NCBI GenBank assembly: GCA_016271365.2
Contig: JADMNL010000023.1
Span: 608,248,001-608,312,000, forward strand
From: Neoceratodus forsteri
Lineage: Eukaryota > Chordata > Ceratodontiformes > Ceratodontidae
Direction of reading: 5' to 3'
DNA length: 64,000 nt
Part shown: piece after piece, positions 46,154-57,935 of the stretch
How the letters are laid out: the number at the start of each line of letters is the position of its first letter
Numbering within the stretch: the stretch's first letter is position 1
Translations under genes and position numbers: made by a program
The notes under the pieces: model-generated
What the model saw: only the letters and a program-made list of their open reading frames with translations
Databases searched by the model: none
Told to the model about the DNA's origin: nothing

Positions 46154-47195
46154 ATTCCCTAGCCAGATTCTGGAAGGTGATTCAATCCTTTTGACCCTAC
46201 CAGACAGTTCTCTCTCCTGTCCTTATGGTTAATGACTCACCAGTGTCTGTCTCTGTCTCTGTTGCTGCTCACTTCAATGAGTTTTGCCACTTGTACTTGC
46301 CCTACCTCCCCTTACTCACCTCCTAATCTCACCCTCACCCTTTGCACTGTCCTTCAGTCTTGGACATTTGCCAAGGTTCTGCCCTATCTTCCTGCACCTT
46401 CTCTTGCAAAGCTGCAGGAGAAACTAGTGTACTCATGACTTTCAGCTTTCCACCACTCCTCCAACTTTCTCTTCCCTCCAGTCTGGCTTTAAGAAGAATC
46501 ATTCCACCATCTCCTCCCTACTTAGGGTCACTGACATCCTCTCAGAGTTGGATCAGGGTAACATCACAGTATACATTTTCATCAGTCTAGCCAAAGACTT
46601 AGATTCAGAGTCCCAGTCACTATTTCTGGATAAGCTGAGGCCTCCCGGCCTCTCTGCCCCAACTGTCAACTAGTTCTATTCCTACCTTGGACCATTAAGA
46701 GTCAGTACAGGTAGGAGACGCATCTCCCACTCCTCTCTATTCAGGTTGAGGTCCCACGGGAGCATTATGGGTTCAATCCTTCTCCATAAATGACCTACCC
46801 TCCACCTGTGCCAGTTCTCATATTCACATGTATGCAGATGACACAGTTCTCTACACCTCTGGTCCCTCGACTGTATCTCTAGAAGTCTCACTTCAGCAAG
46901 GCTTTCACAGTATTATATTCTGGTTCCTGTTCAGCCAACTTCAGGTCAACACACAAAAATGGTGTCTATGACCTTTGGTACTAGCCTGAAGCTTGACTGA
47001 CTCACCCCTCCAGTCTTCTCCATGCTGGATGGCACACTGCTGAAGTAGTCCATGTTTTTAAGTACATCGATGTGTGGCTAGATAGCTAGATTGACTTTTC
47101 TGCTCACATTGATGACATCCATGCAAAACTCTGCCTTAAACTCTGTGCTGTGTACTGAACTAAGGACTGCATTTCTCCCAGATCTGTCATGGAGG
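46152..47195 (+). pseudogene. L2-type LINE, RT part (right fragment)
   Basis: Reading resumes with NSLARFWKVIQSF at 46154-46192, continuous with the 40120-40956 fragment. Further blocks are HFNEFCHLYLP-like (about 46270), QSGFKKNHSTISSLLRVTDILS (starting about 46480), ITVYIFISLAKDLD (degraded F-DL-KAFD, about 46565-46605) and SMFLSTSMCG* (cf. lGvwiD, about 47050-47080). The YADD-equivalent is visible as 'YADDTVLYT' wording at about 46830-46858. The region has many stops. The final L2 part is at 48870-49680. Confidence 0.75.
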
Positions 47196-48865
47196 GCTGG
47201 TCACAAAATGGCTCTGCTAGTTTTTAACTATGTGCAAGCCCCGATTTTTCTGTGGCAATTTGGGTCTAAATTCTGTGGGAAGTCAATTGTAGCCACAGAA
47301 CTTGTGGCATTAGTTTCCTATTTCTGTGGAAATTCTGCAGTAGCAGTTGGGGCTTTGGTAGCAGTCACCAATTCCCCGGCACCAAGGTAGGGAAAATTTT
47401 AGTTTTGGGTTGGGACCTACAAACCAGAAAGGTTGTCAATTAACTCCTGAGATCTAAGTATTAGGAAGTAAAAGTCCACTCCATCCTCTCTGGCTCCATC
47501 ACCCTCCCACCCCAGCCTGAGAGTCCCTAGGGCCACCGATTTGAATGACTAATATTTTTGTGGCTACCATACTGCTCAGTGATCCCTCATCCTTATAGCT
47601 TTACAACTAGGGTTAGAATGCCAGTTTTCACTCCAGTAAAGCTTTGTGCAGCTGTGCTCAAAGCACTCTGGGACAAGAAACTGGAATTCAGGACCCAGTG
47701 GTGAAATTAGAAGGATGAGGATTGCCGACAGCATGGGACCTGATAAAAATATTTCTACTTCTAAGAAAAGGGACTCAAGGAGGTTGTCAGGGTGGGGTAG
47801 GGAGATGGTGGGGCTGAGAAGGATGGGAGGTAAGGATTTACCTGTTCTGATTTTTAAGGTTAAGCCCTAACAGACAAAGTAGTGGGCAGGGCCTGTTCCA
47901 AAATGCTTTTCAGATTTTTGTTTTAAATTCCACAGAATTCCAAAATTGTTCTGCAGAATTTAATATAAAACCACAGAATAGTTTTCCAGGGTTTATATGA
48001 TGCATAGAATAACCATAGTTTATATAATCCATGAAATAATTTTCCTTGGTCAGAGTGAATGTAAACTGCAGATTTGTTTTACTCACAGTTTATACTGACT
48101 CTTCATTTTTTAAATGTATTATGCTTTATCTCCTCATTCACTGGCCCCATCAGTCTGATCTATACATGCTCAGTTCAGCCACAGACCTTGGGACTTACCA
48201 CACTCCTGAACACCACCTACTTACCCCCAGGGTAGGGTCACCATGGGCCCCTTTCCCGACATAGACTGAATGGTAGAACAGGAGTGAGAGCCCAGTTGGT
48301 GGTGCAAGGTCTGCAGTGTGGGGCAGACAACATCATGTGGCAATAGAACCTCCATTTTCCCATTTTCTCCCTGGAGGTGCAATGATGCTGGGGCAACACG
48401 CTGAATGTCTGATATGCCTCCCAAACAAAGCCAGTCCCAGCTGTCATACCACAGGCTACCATGAGGGGTTACCTAAACACTGGTGATTTTCCCCCCTCCC
48501 CAAAAGGAGGAGAGCAGTGAATATGATGCTCAGTCCTCCTTCCCAGCTGGCAGTCCAACTTCCCAGGCTCGTTCTCAAATCCAGGTCATTGGCATTGCAA
48601 ATGGTAGTAGTATCACTGGGCTGGTGGGATGACTAAATATTGACTCTTTAGTATAAACTGCAGAATAATATTTTGCATTTTGTGTAAACTTCTTGAAATA
48701 ATATTCCTCAGTTCATGTAAACTGAGAAATAATAGTATGCAGTTCATGCAAACCGCTGAATAATATTCTACATTTTTTCAGTGGTTTACATTCAATTCTG
48801 GAGGCAATCTCCGTGGCTGCAGAATCATGAGAAATTCCAGTGCCTTGACTATGTGGAGGTGATTT
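47196..48865. repeat. Insert between L2 parts: degenerate repeats around AATTCTGTGG / CAGAATAATATT
   Basis: At 47230-47345 and 47920-48060, 'ttctgtgg', 'ccacagaa' and 'cagaat' words recur. At 48640-48800 a ~30-bp unit ('gtaaactgcagaataatatt') is repeated about four times. The middle part (47400-47900 and 48110-48630) is unrecognised. The block lies between pieces of one L2 copy, so it is probably an insertion or insertions. It shares wording with 5000-5335. Confidence 0.5.
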
Positions 48866-49680
48866 ATGGCATCACCCCTCCACCTCTCTTGCCAGAGTGG
48901 ACACTCTGCAACACTTGTGCTTTTGCCTCCAGCTCCCATGTCATACTTACCACTGGTCCCTTCACTCCTCCCTATCCATCCTCCCTCTCCCTCACATCAT
49001 GAGTCCCACTGTGCTTCCTTCATCTCTAAATACTGGTTTGGGTCCCCCTCACACCTATTGTATTTCCTCTTCCCATTCCTCCTCCTCCTACTCCCTGCAC
49101 TCAAGAGACCTATGCACATTCCCTTCTCCACCCACTCTCCACAACCAGAAAATCTGCTTTCTCATACTGTCTCCCATCCTCTGGAACCAGCAACCCTCTT
49201 CCATCCATTTCTCCATTAGATGCCAGCTAAAACTCCTCACTGCTCCTGCCATCCGTCTTCCTGAACCCCTCCTTATTCTTACCTGGCCTTTGACCATCCC
49301 TTACCTCCCCCCAACCTCATTGTTCCAGCAATCTCATTAAAGTTTATTAGCCTGTTTGACTTCTACTTTAAGCACCAGCTCTGCCTCTCTTCACTCTGGC
49401 ACTATATATTTTGAGATTTCCCAATTTGCACTGATGACTTGTATGTTAATTCATGTGTCCTCCAAGTGTAATGTTTTTCCCATTTTGTCTGTACTGCACT
49501 CAACCTGTGCACTTTATGTCATCACCATTGAAACACATCACCTGACTGGCTGTATTTTGTTTATAATTGTGCTTCTTCCTCCTTCCCCTTTCCCCTGGTC
49601 ACACCAGGAAATGACCCTCAGCTCAGAGTGCCTCTCTGGTTACAAATTTTCTAAATGAATGCATGAATTAAATGATGAAT
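48866..49680 (+). mobile_element. L2-type LINE C-terminus and 3' tail
   Basis: Two frames (48866-49219 and 48897-49340) carry the pattern FLILSPILWNQQPSSI, a decayed version of the L2 C-terminal RSFSVAAP-LWNSLP block, then a UTR ending in (AAATGAATGA)-like words near 49655-49680, the usual L2 end. It completes the L2 copy that starts at 40120. Confidence 0.7.
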
Positions 49681-50145
49681 AGGATGCCAGAGTATTTGAC
49701 GATCAGGGTCATATTTTTAAAAGTTTTAAAACTGCACACCTGCAGGAAAAGAAGATAGGCAAGGGGCTTTTCTTGCACAACCGCAACTGTTTCTTCTTTG
49801 CTCAGTTTTCAAAAAGGTTGCCTTTTGCATCCTTTTCCATAGCTGATGGCAGCTTGCACATATGGACAAATGTTGTACTTGGTAGCAGGCATAGCACTTT
49901 CTGCACAGCTGTGGAAAAAAGGAAAATGCTGCCATGCACATAAAATGCTGAAAATAGCATTTTGCAGGTGCAGGATTTTTTCCTGCAGCAGGGACTTAGA
50001 CTCTGGGCCATGTAAGGCCCTTTGAAAATTGTGCCACTGGTTGGCGCCTGAAAATGGGGCATGACAGAACAAGTACAGGAGGCAGCTGTGGTGCCCAAAG
50101 GGAGTGGCTTGCCAATGGGCAAGTGAAGTGAAGAAAATCAATGCA
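49681..50145. other. No recognisable gene
   Basis: Several overlapping minus frames (up to 130 codons over 50201-49809) have no domain. The text has 'tgcaggtgcaggattttttc'-like self-complementary patches that might belong to a small hairpin element. Confidence 0.35.
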
Positions 50146-50300
50146 GTTTTAATAATAATAATAATAATAATAATAAGTTTATTTGATACAGCACCTTTCA
50201 CATTTCAAGACACTGCACGGTAAGATAGAAACAATAAAAGAGAAAACAGTAAAGTCAAAGCAATTCAAGATACGCTTTCCCCACAAAAAGGTCTTCAGTT
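50146..50300 (-). mobile_element. Antisense SINE/LINE 3' end with (ATT)n tail
   Basis: The (AAT)n tract at 50151-50176 followed by 'aagtttatttgatacagcac' reads on the minus strand as GTGCTGTATCAAATAAACTT(ATT)n, a common 3'-tail wording of L2-related SINEs and LINEs. The 5' limit is unclear and may extend to about 50460. Confidence 0.5.
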
Positions 50301-51599
50301 TTAATGTAAACAACAGCCTTTCCTTTAAATGGCTAAAAGGCTCTGTTATTGCAACCATGTTTAAAAAAACGCCTAGTCAAATTATGGGGTTTAGGTATCT
50401 ATTAATAATTTTAAATATGGAAATATATGCTAAAGCAGACTTAATTAGAGTCTAAAGGCATCTTAAAAGATGTGTAAATGTGGTTATGTTACATCTAACA
50501 CTAAGATACATGTAATTTACATCAATTTTACCATAACAGGCTCTGCTACTGTTGGTATGGAAATCTAATGGAGCTGGGGTGGCACAATCAATCACTTAAT
50601 CCCAGGTTTCATCCCACTGTAGCAGGGACGCCTCTGAGATTTGTCCCATCCCACATTTTGGTTAAAATGTTGTATCTGTATCATTTCATTCTATTTTAGA
50701 CTGCCATTTTTTCACATGCCTTGTATGATACCCTTTTCACCCATTTTGACTCTGCTTGGGCAGTCCAGACATAAGAGTCTAAAACGGACAAACATCTGGT
50801 TTGATTGCCCAGCATTTATCTGCTATGGCTGGCAAATTAAAAAGGCAGTGCATCTCAAGTCAATTTAAACATCATAAAAAATGCCTCTGAAACTAAACGA
50901 TGCAATAGTGAATGAGCTGTCCTTCAGGTTTAACAATATTGTTATCAGTTAGAGTGTTTTATTATTGTACGTAACTGAAGGAATTAGAAAAACAAATCAC
51001 GTGTATAAATTATCTAATAATTTTAGGTCTCTTTGCCAGGGTGAAAGGAGTACTTCAATGCTTTTCATGGTAAATTTCCTCAAGAGTTATTTTAAATTCC
51101 ATGGTGGATGCCATGATAATCTATTCAGTGCATCAAACTGTGTCCAAAAGTAAAATGGTTGCTGTACCTCTTGATTTACTATGGATACCATGGTACAATT
51201 TGAAGGTAATAATGGAGCACCTACACCAACAGTAGATTTTAATACAGTAGTCTGGTAGCTAGAAACTTTAGTTTGTCAGTAGGAGGAAGGAATTACTGAG
51301 TTTTTACATGAATAACCTAGAACCAGCTCAGCTGACAGATACATGATTGCTAGCTTATTTTTCTCACAAATTGTCCCTGACAACACAAGGACCAATTACA
51401 AAGCAGGTACCATAACTCTAATTAGCATTCAGGTTTCCCACCCCAACAGGGTCAAATCAGTTAAAATACATCCAGACACACTTAGTAACCATTCAATTGT
51501 ACAGTGCCTGTGGGTTGCTAAAGGTTCAAGCTCCCTCCTCCGCGATTCACTTATAGCCATGTCCCAAGCAAGGCAAGTTGCCTGAGTTCAAGTCTCACA
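50301..51599. other. No recognisable gene
   Basis: AT-rich sequence, short frames only. A tRNA-like patch near 51510-51600 was considered and not supported. Confidence 0.4.
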
Positions 51600-52085
51600 T
51601 GGTTTAAATTGACTGGAGCTACTTAGATGACATCCCTGATATCTGGCCTTGAATTCCAACTACGAGAGTTCTGTAAAGCATGTGACAGATTTTCTCCCAT
51701 CAAAAGTGTAAGGAGAGTGTTATACCATTTGACTGGATCCCTTATGAGCTCCTGGCCCTCATGAAGGAGAGAGAGATATTGGTGTCACTGGCTAGGAGAC
51801 AGGGTCCCAAGTGCACTCTCAGAAATGCAGGGAAGCCTGCAACAACTGCACTAGAAGGATTAGGTTGGCCAAATCAGACTTCAGAAAGGCTCAGCAAACC
51901 TAGAACTGGAGCAGTGGGAAAAGATTCTGGAAGAATGTCTCAGAACTCCTTGATAAGGAAGATACAAGGTCCCCAAAGGCTCAAGATTGAAGGAAAGGAA
52001 AGAAGTATTAGACCCTATCAACACTGCAAATAGATTCAATGTTGCCTTTATGGACCTAAGCGGTCATTCTTGATGACACTGCTCT
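51600..52085 (+). pseudogene. LINE fragment between endonuclease and RT (left part)
   Basis: Plus-strand reading, switching frames, gives WIPYELLALMKERD (about 51736-51777), RLAKSDFRKAQ (about 51862-51895), then RFWKNVSELLDKEDTRSPKG (about 51925-51983) and LDPINTANRFNVAFMDL (about 52010-52060). This is the usual LINE linker (WFTPEL-LMKERD ... KSDFR ... FWK ... NKFF) just before RT. The RT itself follows at 54985 after a satellite-type insertion. Family is L2-like by wording; confidence in the exact clade is low. Confidence 0.65.
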
Positions 52086-52845
52086 GCCCCTCTAATGGTC
52101 CTAACTTTGTAGCTACACATAGTTGGACCCAGAGCTTGGTAAGCCTCAGGCTTGTCTCCATTAGGGATACTCTTAAATACACCAGAAAGATTCTTGGTAA
52201 AACCAGGGTATGGGGGATACACTTGATATGAAGTCTAGCCCTGAAAATTGGGAACTTTCTTATTCCATATCTAAAACTTTCAGTTTTATGTTTGCTTGCA
52301 CGCATTGCAAGAAACATAGCGCCATCATCCGAGATTTTGTAGGTGTGGCAGCCTGTCTTCCAATTCAGTCAGTGTGTTTGCAGGCACAGCCACAGTTCAC
52401 CAATAATGCTGCAGCTGTCTATGACAGCAGTTGAAAATACAGTGGCGTACAGTTGAAAGGGAGAGACCACTTCAGTGAGCAGCGATAAGATAGTGTTGAT
52501 TAGCATATTGCGGCAGTCCTGCTTGTATACGTCCTCTGCTTTCTCTTCCTGGAACATAAATTCAGTTTGAAGTGAACTTTCTCTAGGACTATCTTTCCAG
52601 GAGGAGGCAAGTGACTAAACTGACATCCTTGGAATGTTTCCAAAAAGATCTAATTGCCATTCTTGGAATGTTGAGTCAGAGTTCAAGGTAGGAGCAGCAT
52701 TGACAAAAGCAGGAAAACAGAACCCAAAGAGACTGAAAAGGTAGACACAGTTGTCATCTGTTGGCATACCTGATCAGTATTGTAATAATATTCCCAACCC
52801 TCTGAGTGTCTCTGAATAGTGCTCCCCTGCCTGCCACACACAGTA
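52086..52845. other. Unrecognised sequence inside the split LINE
   Basis: No feature could be identified here. It may be LINE sequence too decayed to read or part of the insertion that follows. Confidence 0.35.
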
Positions 52846-54975
52846 TGGCTGACAGGGGTGCCCAATCCCCTTCGGCCGTCCCCCCGGAGTTCTAGGTGCC
52901 ATGCTGGGAGCCCACCCCAGCATGGCATAAGTGAGAATGGTGACAGGGTGCCCAATCCCCATCAGCTCAATTAAACACCCCAAAAGAAACAGACTTCCAG
53001 TTGCCATGCTGGGCCCACCCAAGCATGGCACATGTCTTAGATGAGACAAGGGGTGCCCAATCCCCCATCGGCTCCACTGGCCCCCCAAAAAACCTTCATG
53101 CTGCCAGGCTGGGAGCCCACCCCAGCATGGCACAAGTCTCACGTCATCTTCCTAAAAAAAACAAACACCTGAAAAGAAAAAAATGTCCCTTGTTGATTGT
53201 CTTGCCCTCAACCTGCCCCCACTCTCTGCGCATCCACCTCCCACACCCCACCTCACCCAATACTTACCTTTGGAGTCCAGCACAACGATCTTTGGTGAAC
53301 TGGGAACACGTCTGCACTCTTCAAAGCCAACCATGAACTGAAGAAATGCCGTAAGCTGTATAGTGGAATAAATAGGGTTTTTCAACTTTGATGCATATCT
53401 CAGACATTTTAGGAATTTTGGCACCAAATTTTCAACATGGGGTTTTGGGACCCTCCTCATGAATTCTGGCACTGTCATGGTGTTAATTGGCCCCTAAAGG
53501 TGATTTTGCTGTCACTGTGTGGAACCACCCTTTGGGACCAATTTATGAAATGACAGTGTCACAGTTCATGAGGTAGGCCCCAAAACCCTATGTTGAAAAT
53601 TTGGTGAAAACATTCCCAAACATGACTGATTTATGAGTGTGCATTGCGCTGTTCCTACACACGCTCGTAAGTTCATGAATTTTTATATTTCACTCCAGAT
53701 TTTCAACATTGCCATTTTACCACACCTCCTTATGAGCAGTGTAGCTGTCATTTTCACATCTCGCCCCAAAATGTGTTTCCTCACATGCAGTGCACAATGG
53801 CGCTAGTCGGTGTGCAAAATCAATGTTCGGACAGATTCAGAAAATCACAGTGACACTGTTCATGAGCAGAGGTCTTAAAATGGCTACGTTAAAAATCTGG
53901 TGGCAAAGTCCATAAAATGACTGTGTTATGAGTGAGCATTATGCAGTTTCCACGCACCTCAAAGTTCATGAATTTGTAATATTTTCAGTCCAGATTTTCA
54001 CCAGTGGCACTTTCACACTTCCTTATGAACAGTACAGCTGTCATTTTTCACACCATGGCTGAAATGTGTTTTCACACTCCAGTGTAGAAATGCAAGGTTG
54101 ATGTGGGAAATCACTGTTCGGGACAGATTAAGAAAATCACAGTGACATTGTTCATGAGCTGAGGTCCCAAAATGCCTGTGTTGACAATCTGCTGTAAAAA
54201 TCCCCAAACTAATTACATTAAGGGTGTCGTTGCACAGTTTCTACACACAATCGTGACTTCACCAGTTTAATATTTTTACCAGATTTTCAGCATTGCCAAT
54301 TTTACACCTCCCCATGAACAGTACAGCTGTCATTTTTCATCCTGTTCGAAATGTATTTTCGCACATGTGGTGACAAATGGCGAGTCACTGTGCAAAATCA
54401 GCTTTTGGCTAACAAACTGATATTGCCACTGTTCATGAGGTGGGGTCACAAAAACCATGTTGAAAATATGGAGTGAAAATACCAACTAACGATGAATTGT
54501 TAAGGTTTCTGACCATAACGCCCAGCCTATAGAGACTGACAGGCATCAGGGGTGTGACTTGGGATTGTCGCCTGTAATGCTCATACCATTCCACTCCACC
54601 CACACCCTGCAGCCAGTGAGAGCATCGAGGTATGCCTTGGACTCTTCGGCCCCAAAGTTCACCCATTCTCCTATACAGCACCCATCTCACCATATTTCCT
54701 GATGGAATGGGGTGAACATAGAAGCCAAAGACCCAAGGCGCACCATGACACTTGTCAGTGTCTGCAGTGTAGGGTGTGGTGAAATGACGTGGACGTTATG
54801 CCTGATGACCAAAAAGCACACCCCAATGCCTGTCAGTATCTGCAGGGTGGTGGTGGGTTGGCTCGTTCAGTACCTCACTGCCATTCCTATTATGCAGCTC
54901 TGTAACTCCTACACTACCAATGCCAATGCCAGCAAGCAAACATTCGTCATTGGCAAATGTTTGTTTCTATGATAT
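52846..54975. repeat. Composite satellite element, copy 1
   Basis: Four parts in order. (a) 52853-53145: subrepeats of the self-complementary GGGGTGCCCAATCCCC with 'agcccaccccagcatggcac'. (b) 53260-53500: a single-copy bridge ('cactcttcaaagcc', 'ccgtaagctgtata', 'ttttcaactttgatgcatat'). (c) 53550-54490: about 3.3 units of a ~290-bp satellite. (d) 54880-54975: a terminal part with a CAAACATT/AATGTTTG stem. All four recur in the same order at 58980-61125. Nothing encodes protein. It interrupts a LINE, which shows it moved or was inserted as a unit. Confidence 0.8.
53550..54490. repeat. ~290-bp satellite array, part of copy 1
   Basis: The landmark 'ac.gttcatgag...aggtc' occurs near 53560, 53849, 54148 and 54430 (spacing about 282-299). 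Between them the order is 'ttgaaaat.tggtg', 'atgactg.gttatgagtg.gcat', 'tttcaacattgcc', 'gaacagtacagctgtcattt' and 'tgtttt.gcac'. Confidence 0.88.
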
Positions 54976-54984
54976 TCCCAGTTC

Positions 54985-56340
54985 CTGTGAAGTGGAAAGC
55001 AACACTGCTAATACCAGTATTTAAAAGTGGAGACTGCTCCAAGCTTGCCAACTATGGCCAATCACAATTCTCTCCCTCTGTCTAAAGCCTTGAAGAGAAT
55101 TTTGTCAAACCAACTCATATCTTATCTAGAAAAATATGAAATCCAGTGTGCTCAACAGCATGGCTTCAGAAAACAACATAGCACCAACACTGCAGAGTCA
55201 GAATATATTGTACCATCAACACCCATGACACCCTTAATAATGGTGACATGGTAGAGCTATCAATATTGACCTAACAAAGCCTTTGACCTGGTCAACCATA
55301 AGATCCTGCTAACAAGCTCCAAAGCTTTGACCTGTCTCTGGACAAAGTAGACTGATTCCGTAACTGTCAGACTGCTTACTGTGGATGAAGATAGAATGCC
55401 CAGTGTCGGTGAAAGGCATATATCTATTCATGTACCCAAAGCTTATACTAGGTCCCTTCTTTTTGATCTGTTCATCAACCACCTGCCTGATGCCTGTCAT
55501 TCAGCAAATGTGCTATTGTACATTGATAATTGCATAATTTACCCCCAAATCTCTGACTTTGGTAAACTCACCTCTGACCTTCAGTGCAACTAAACTTTGA
55601 GTCATTATCCAGTTCTTAATTTTCCGTTATAGACTATAGCTTCAAAGTTTATGCTGCTGCTAGTGACCCTGTGTAAAACAGGGTTAAGGTGATCTGCAAC
55701 AAGTCATGGTGCTTTGTGCTAGGGGCAGCCAAGCATACCCACAGCTACACCCTGCACTTTGTACACCCTTACTAACTGGCTACCCTTCCTGGCAGAATAA
55801 AGTATCAAAACTGTCTAATATCTAAAAGGTGCTGCTGGGCTTAACCTCATGGCCCTAAAAACCCTTTTTCCATCCTTTTTACCAGTGCAACACCCAGAGC
55901 ATGGCTAGGTATGCTCTTGAGTTGCCTTTCAAAGTACTCAATCGGACAAGCACTGCTTTGCAGTCAGCACTACAGGCTAGCTTAACAAATTGCATGACTG
56001 CTAAATCTCCCTAATTTTGACCAATTCAACATAACTGCGGTCTGCTCTGTCTGTTCCCTGCAATTATAACTGCAAGCAATAGCCTAACTGAACCTTGCCT
56101 AACATTGGCCCATATATACTCTGAAATTCACTGTTGTTTTGTAATGATTTCTGTCTGAATCCATATGGAATCTGCTGTTGTTTCACTTGTGTATTTTATT
56201 AGATTTTACTTGCCTTGGCCATATTCCTCTGGAATTGCACAATTGCTGCTATAACTGTCCCATACTGTAACTTTGTCACTGACGCAGAACCGTTGCAAAC
56301 AAGCACCTGTGCTCAAAGGTACTCTTGGAAATAATGGTCT
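54985..56340 (+). pseudogene. LINE reverse transcriptase and C-terminus (right part)
   Basis: Plus-strand blocks: WKATLLIPVFKSGDCSKLANYG (cf. VPIFK-GD---L-NYRPIS, from about 54990), LEKYEIQCAQQHGFRKQHST (55109-55190), a degraded DLTKAFDLVNHKIL (about 55268-55310), FDLFINHLPDACHSANVLLYID (cf. the RT block before YADD, about 55465-55530, catalytic box degraded), and a C-terminal NTRSMARYALELPF (about 55880-55925). A 3' end with 'ggtactcttggaaataatgg' lies near 56315. Stops and frameshifts are frequent. It joins the 51600-52085 part across the inserted satellite element. Confidence 0.75.
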
Positions 56341-56389
56341 CAGTTTTAAAAGATCCATTAGAATGATGCAATATGTGGTGATCTAGGGC

Positions 56390-57480
56390 TGCGTCAATCC
56401 TGGAGTGTGTCAGGGACCCAGCGCCATATTAAAAACATTAGTGTCCCTGTGCCCAAGACTAACATTTTCCACATCTGCTGGGTTGTGCTGGACAGGTGGC
56501 ACACATGCAGAGTTTTATAGAAGGTTACATCAACCCCACACCAGCGGTACACTCGAGGTCTCCCAAAGATGGGGGATGAATATGGCTGCAAGGCAGGGAC
56601 CAGGGGCATAAGGTCCATGGGGGTGGCATAAGGAGCAATGGGAAAATGGCAGTAATGGGATGGTGCTGAGGTGGCACCTGCAGAGGTGCCTTTCAGATGT
56701 GTAGGCAGCCAATCAGCCCAGTTATGTGAGGGTGGCAAGGTGGGACCATGACCTGGCAACAGGTGCCGCAGCCCTGGCACCTACACCAGATGTGCCAGTT
56801 GCCACAACACCATAGACAGGCAGCAGCCTGCCTCCACATGGAGGGCTGAGCACCATGGCACTGTTGTGGTGCTGGGGACTGTTTCCATATACCACCAGCA
56901 ACCTGTACCCACAGCCACTGCTGCCCGCCTATGTTGTTCTGGTATGTGGCACCTCTGGGGCAGGTGCTTGCACCTGTGGCTGGGTTCTGGTCTCATCTTG
57001 CCAATTCCTTGTACCTGAGTCAATCAGTTGCCTGCATGTCTGCAGGGCACCCCTGCAGGATACCGTCTCAGCACCCTCCCATAGTTACCATGCCCCTGTA
57101 ACTCTGTGTGCCACCACCATTCATCTTATGCCCCCAGTCCACATCTTGAAGTCCCCCAGTTACCACCTGCTTGGCAGTGGTACAGGCCCTCAATCCACCT
57201 CCTGGCTGGTGTAACCTGAACACTCTGCTGTGGCCATGGCAGGGCTTATAGAATCCCAAAAGGGATGTGCAGCCCTGCTGTGGTGCAATCACCCTTGCGA
57301 CCTGGTACATAGACATATTTACCACAAGGGTGGTGCAGGGGGCTTTGCTGCAAGCATCCAGATTTTGCCGCAGACAGGCATTTGAAAATAGGGATTGCAT
57401 AAACTATGACCCATGGTGTCATACCCTTTTGTCACTGGCACCTTATATCATAGTTCTCCATTTGAAAATTGAACCCAATG
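56390..57480. repeat. GC-rich foldback element
   Basis: The arm at about 56600-56705 ('aggggcataagg', 'gggggtggca', 'tggtgctgaggtggcacctg') is the imperfect reverse complement of about 57045-57145 ('cctgcaggataccgtctcag', 'accatgcccctg', 'tcttatgcccccagtcc'). The centre is near 56870, and outer parts match more weakly ('tttatagaaggttac' near 56515 versus the inverted wording near 57210-57255). Open frames of up to 128 codons on both strands show no domain. It looks like a non-autonomous DNA transposon or large MITE. Confidence 0.6.
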
Positions 57481-57547
57481 AATAAATAAAAAATAAGCCC
57501 ACTCATCCAGGACCTGGCAACGGCTACACAAGTCAGAAAAATATACA

Positions 57548-57935
57548 ATTTATGCTTCTAAAATAGAAATATAGAAAACTAGAATTTGTCAGCAGATAAG
57601 TACCGCCTGGCCCACCTAGTCTGCCCATTGTCCTACCTACTGTATAAAGGACAGATCCTACTGATCTGCAGCCTACCTCCTTCCTACCTCTAGTGTCTCC
57701 TTCTGCCTGCTCCATGCATTCTTGAATTCACCAACCATTTTTGCCCCACAACTTCCTCTGAAAGCTTTTACATGCATCCACCACCCATTCTGTAAAAATA
57801 TTTCCTCACATTGCCCATGAGTCTTGCCCCTCTAGTCTTACACTGTGACCCCTTATTCTTGCCCATCTCCTTTTTTGAAAAATACTGCCCTCTTGAGCTC
57901 TGTTGATCCCACTGAGGTACTTGAATGTTAGAATC
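57548..57935 (-). mobile_element. Antisense CR1 3' end, copy 3
   Basis: The edge 'atagaaatatagaaaactag' and the following 'ggcccacctagtctgcccat' match the reverse of the CR1 3' end also seen at 35288. Reading the minus strand gives the RT C-terminal wording up to about 57935, where the copy is 5' truncated. Confidence 0.85.

Noticed and set aside
51500..51605. tRNA-like or SINE-like patch with 'gagttcaagtctc'
   Set aside because: Only a B-box-like word is seen, with no convincing A box, cloverleaf or tail.
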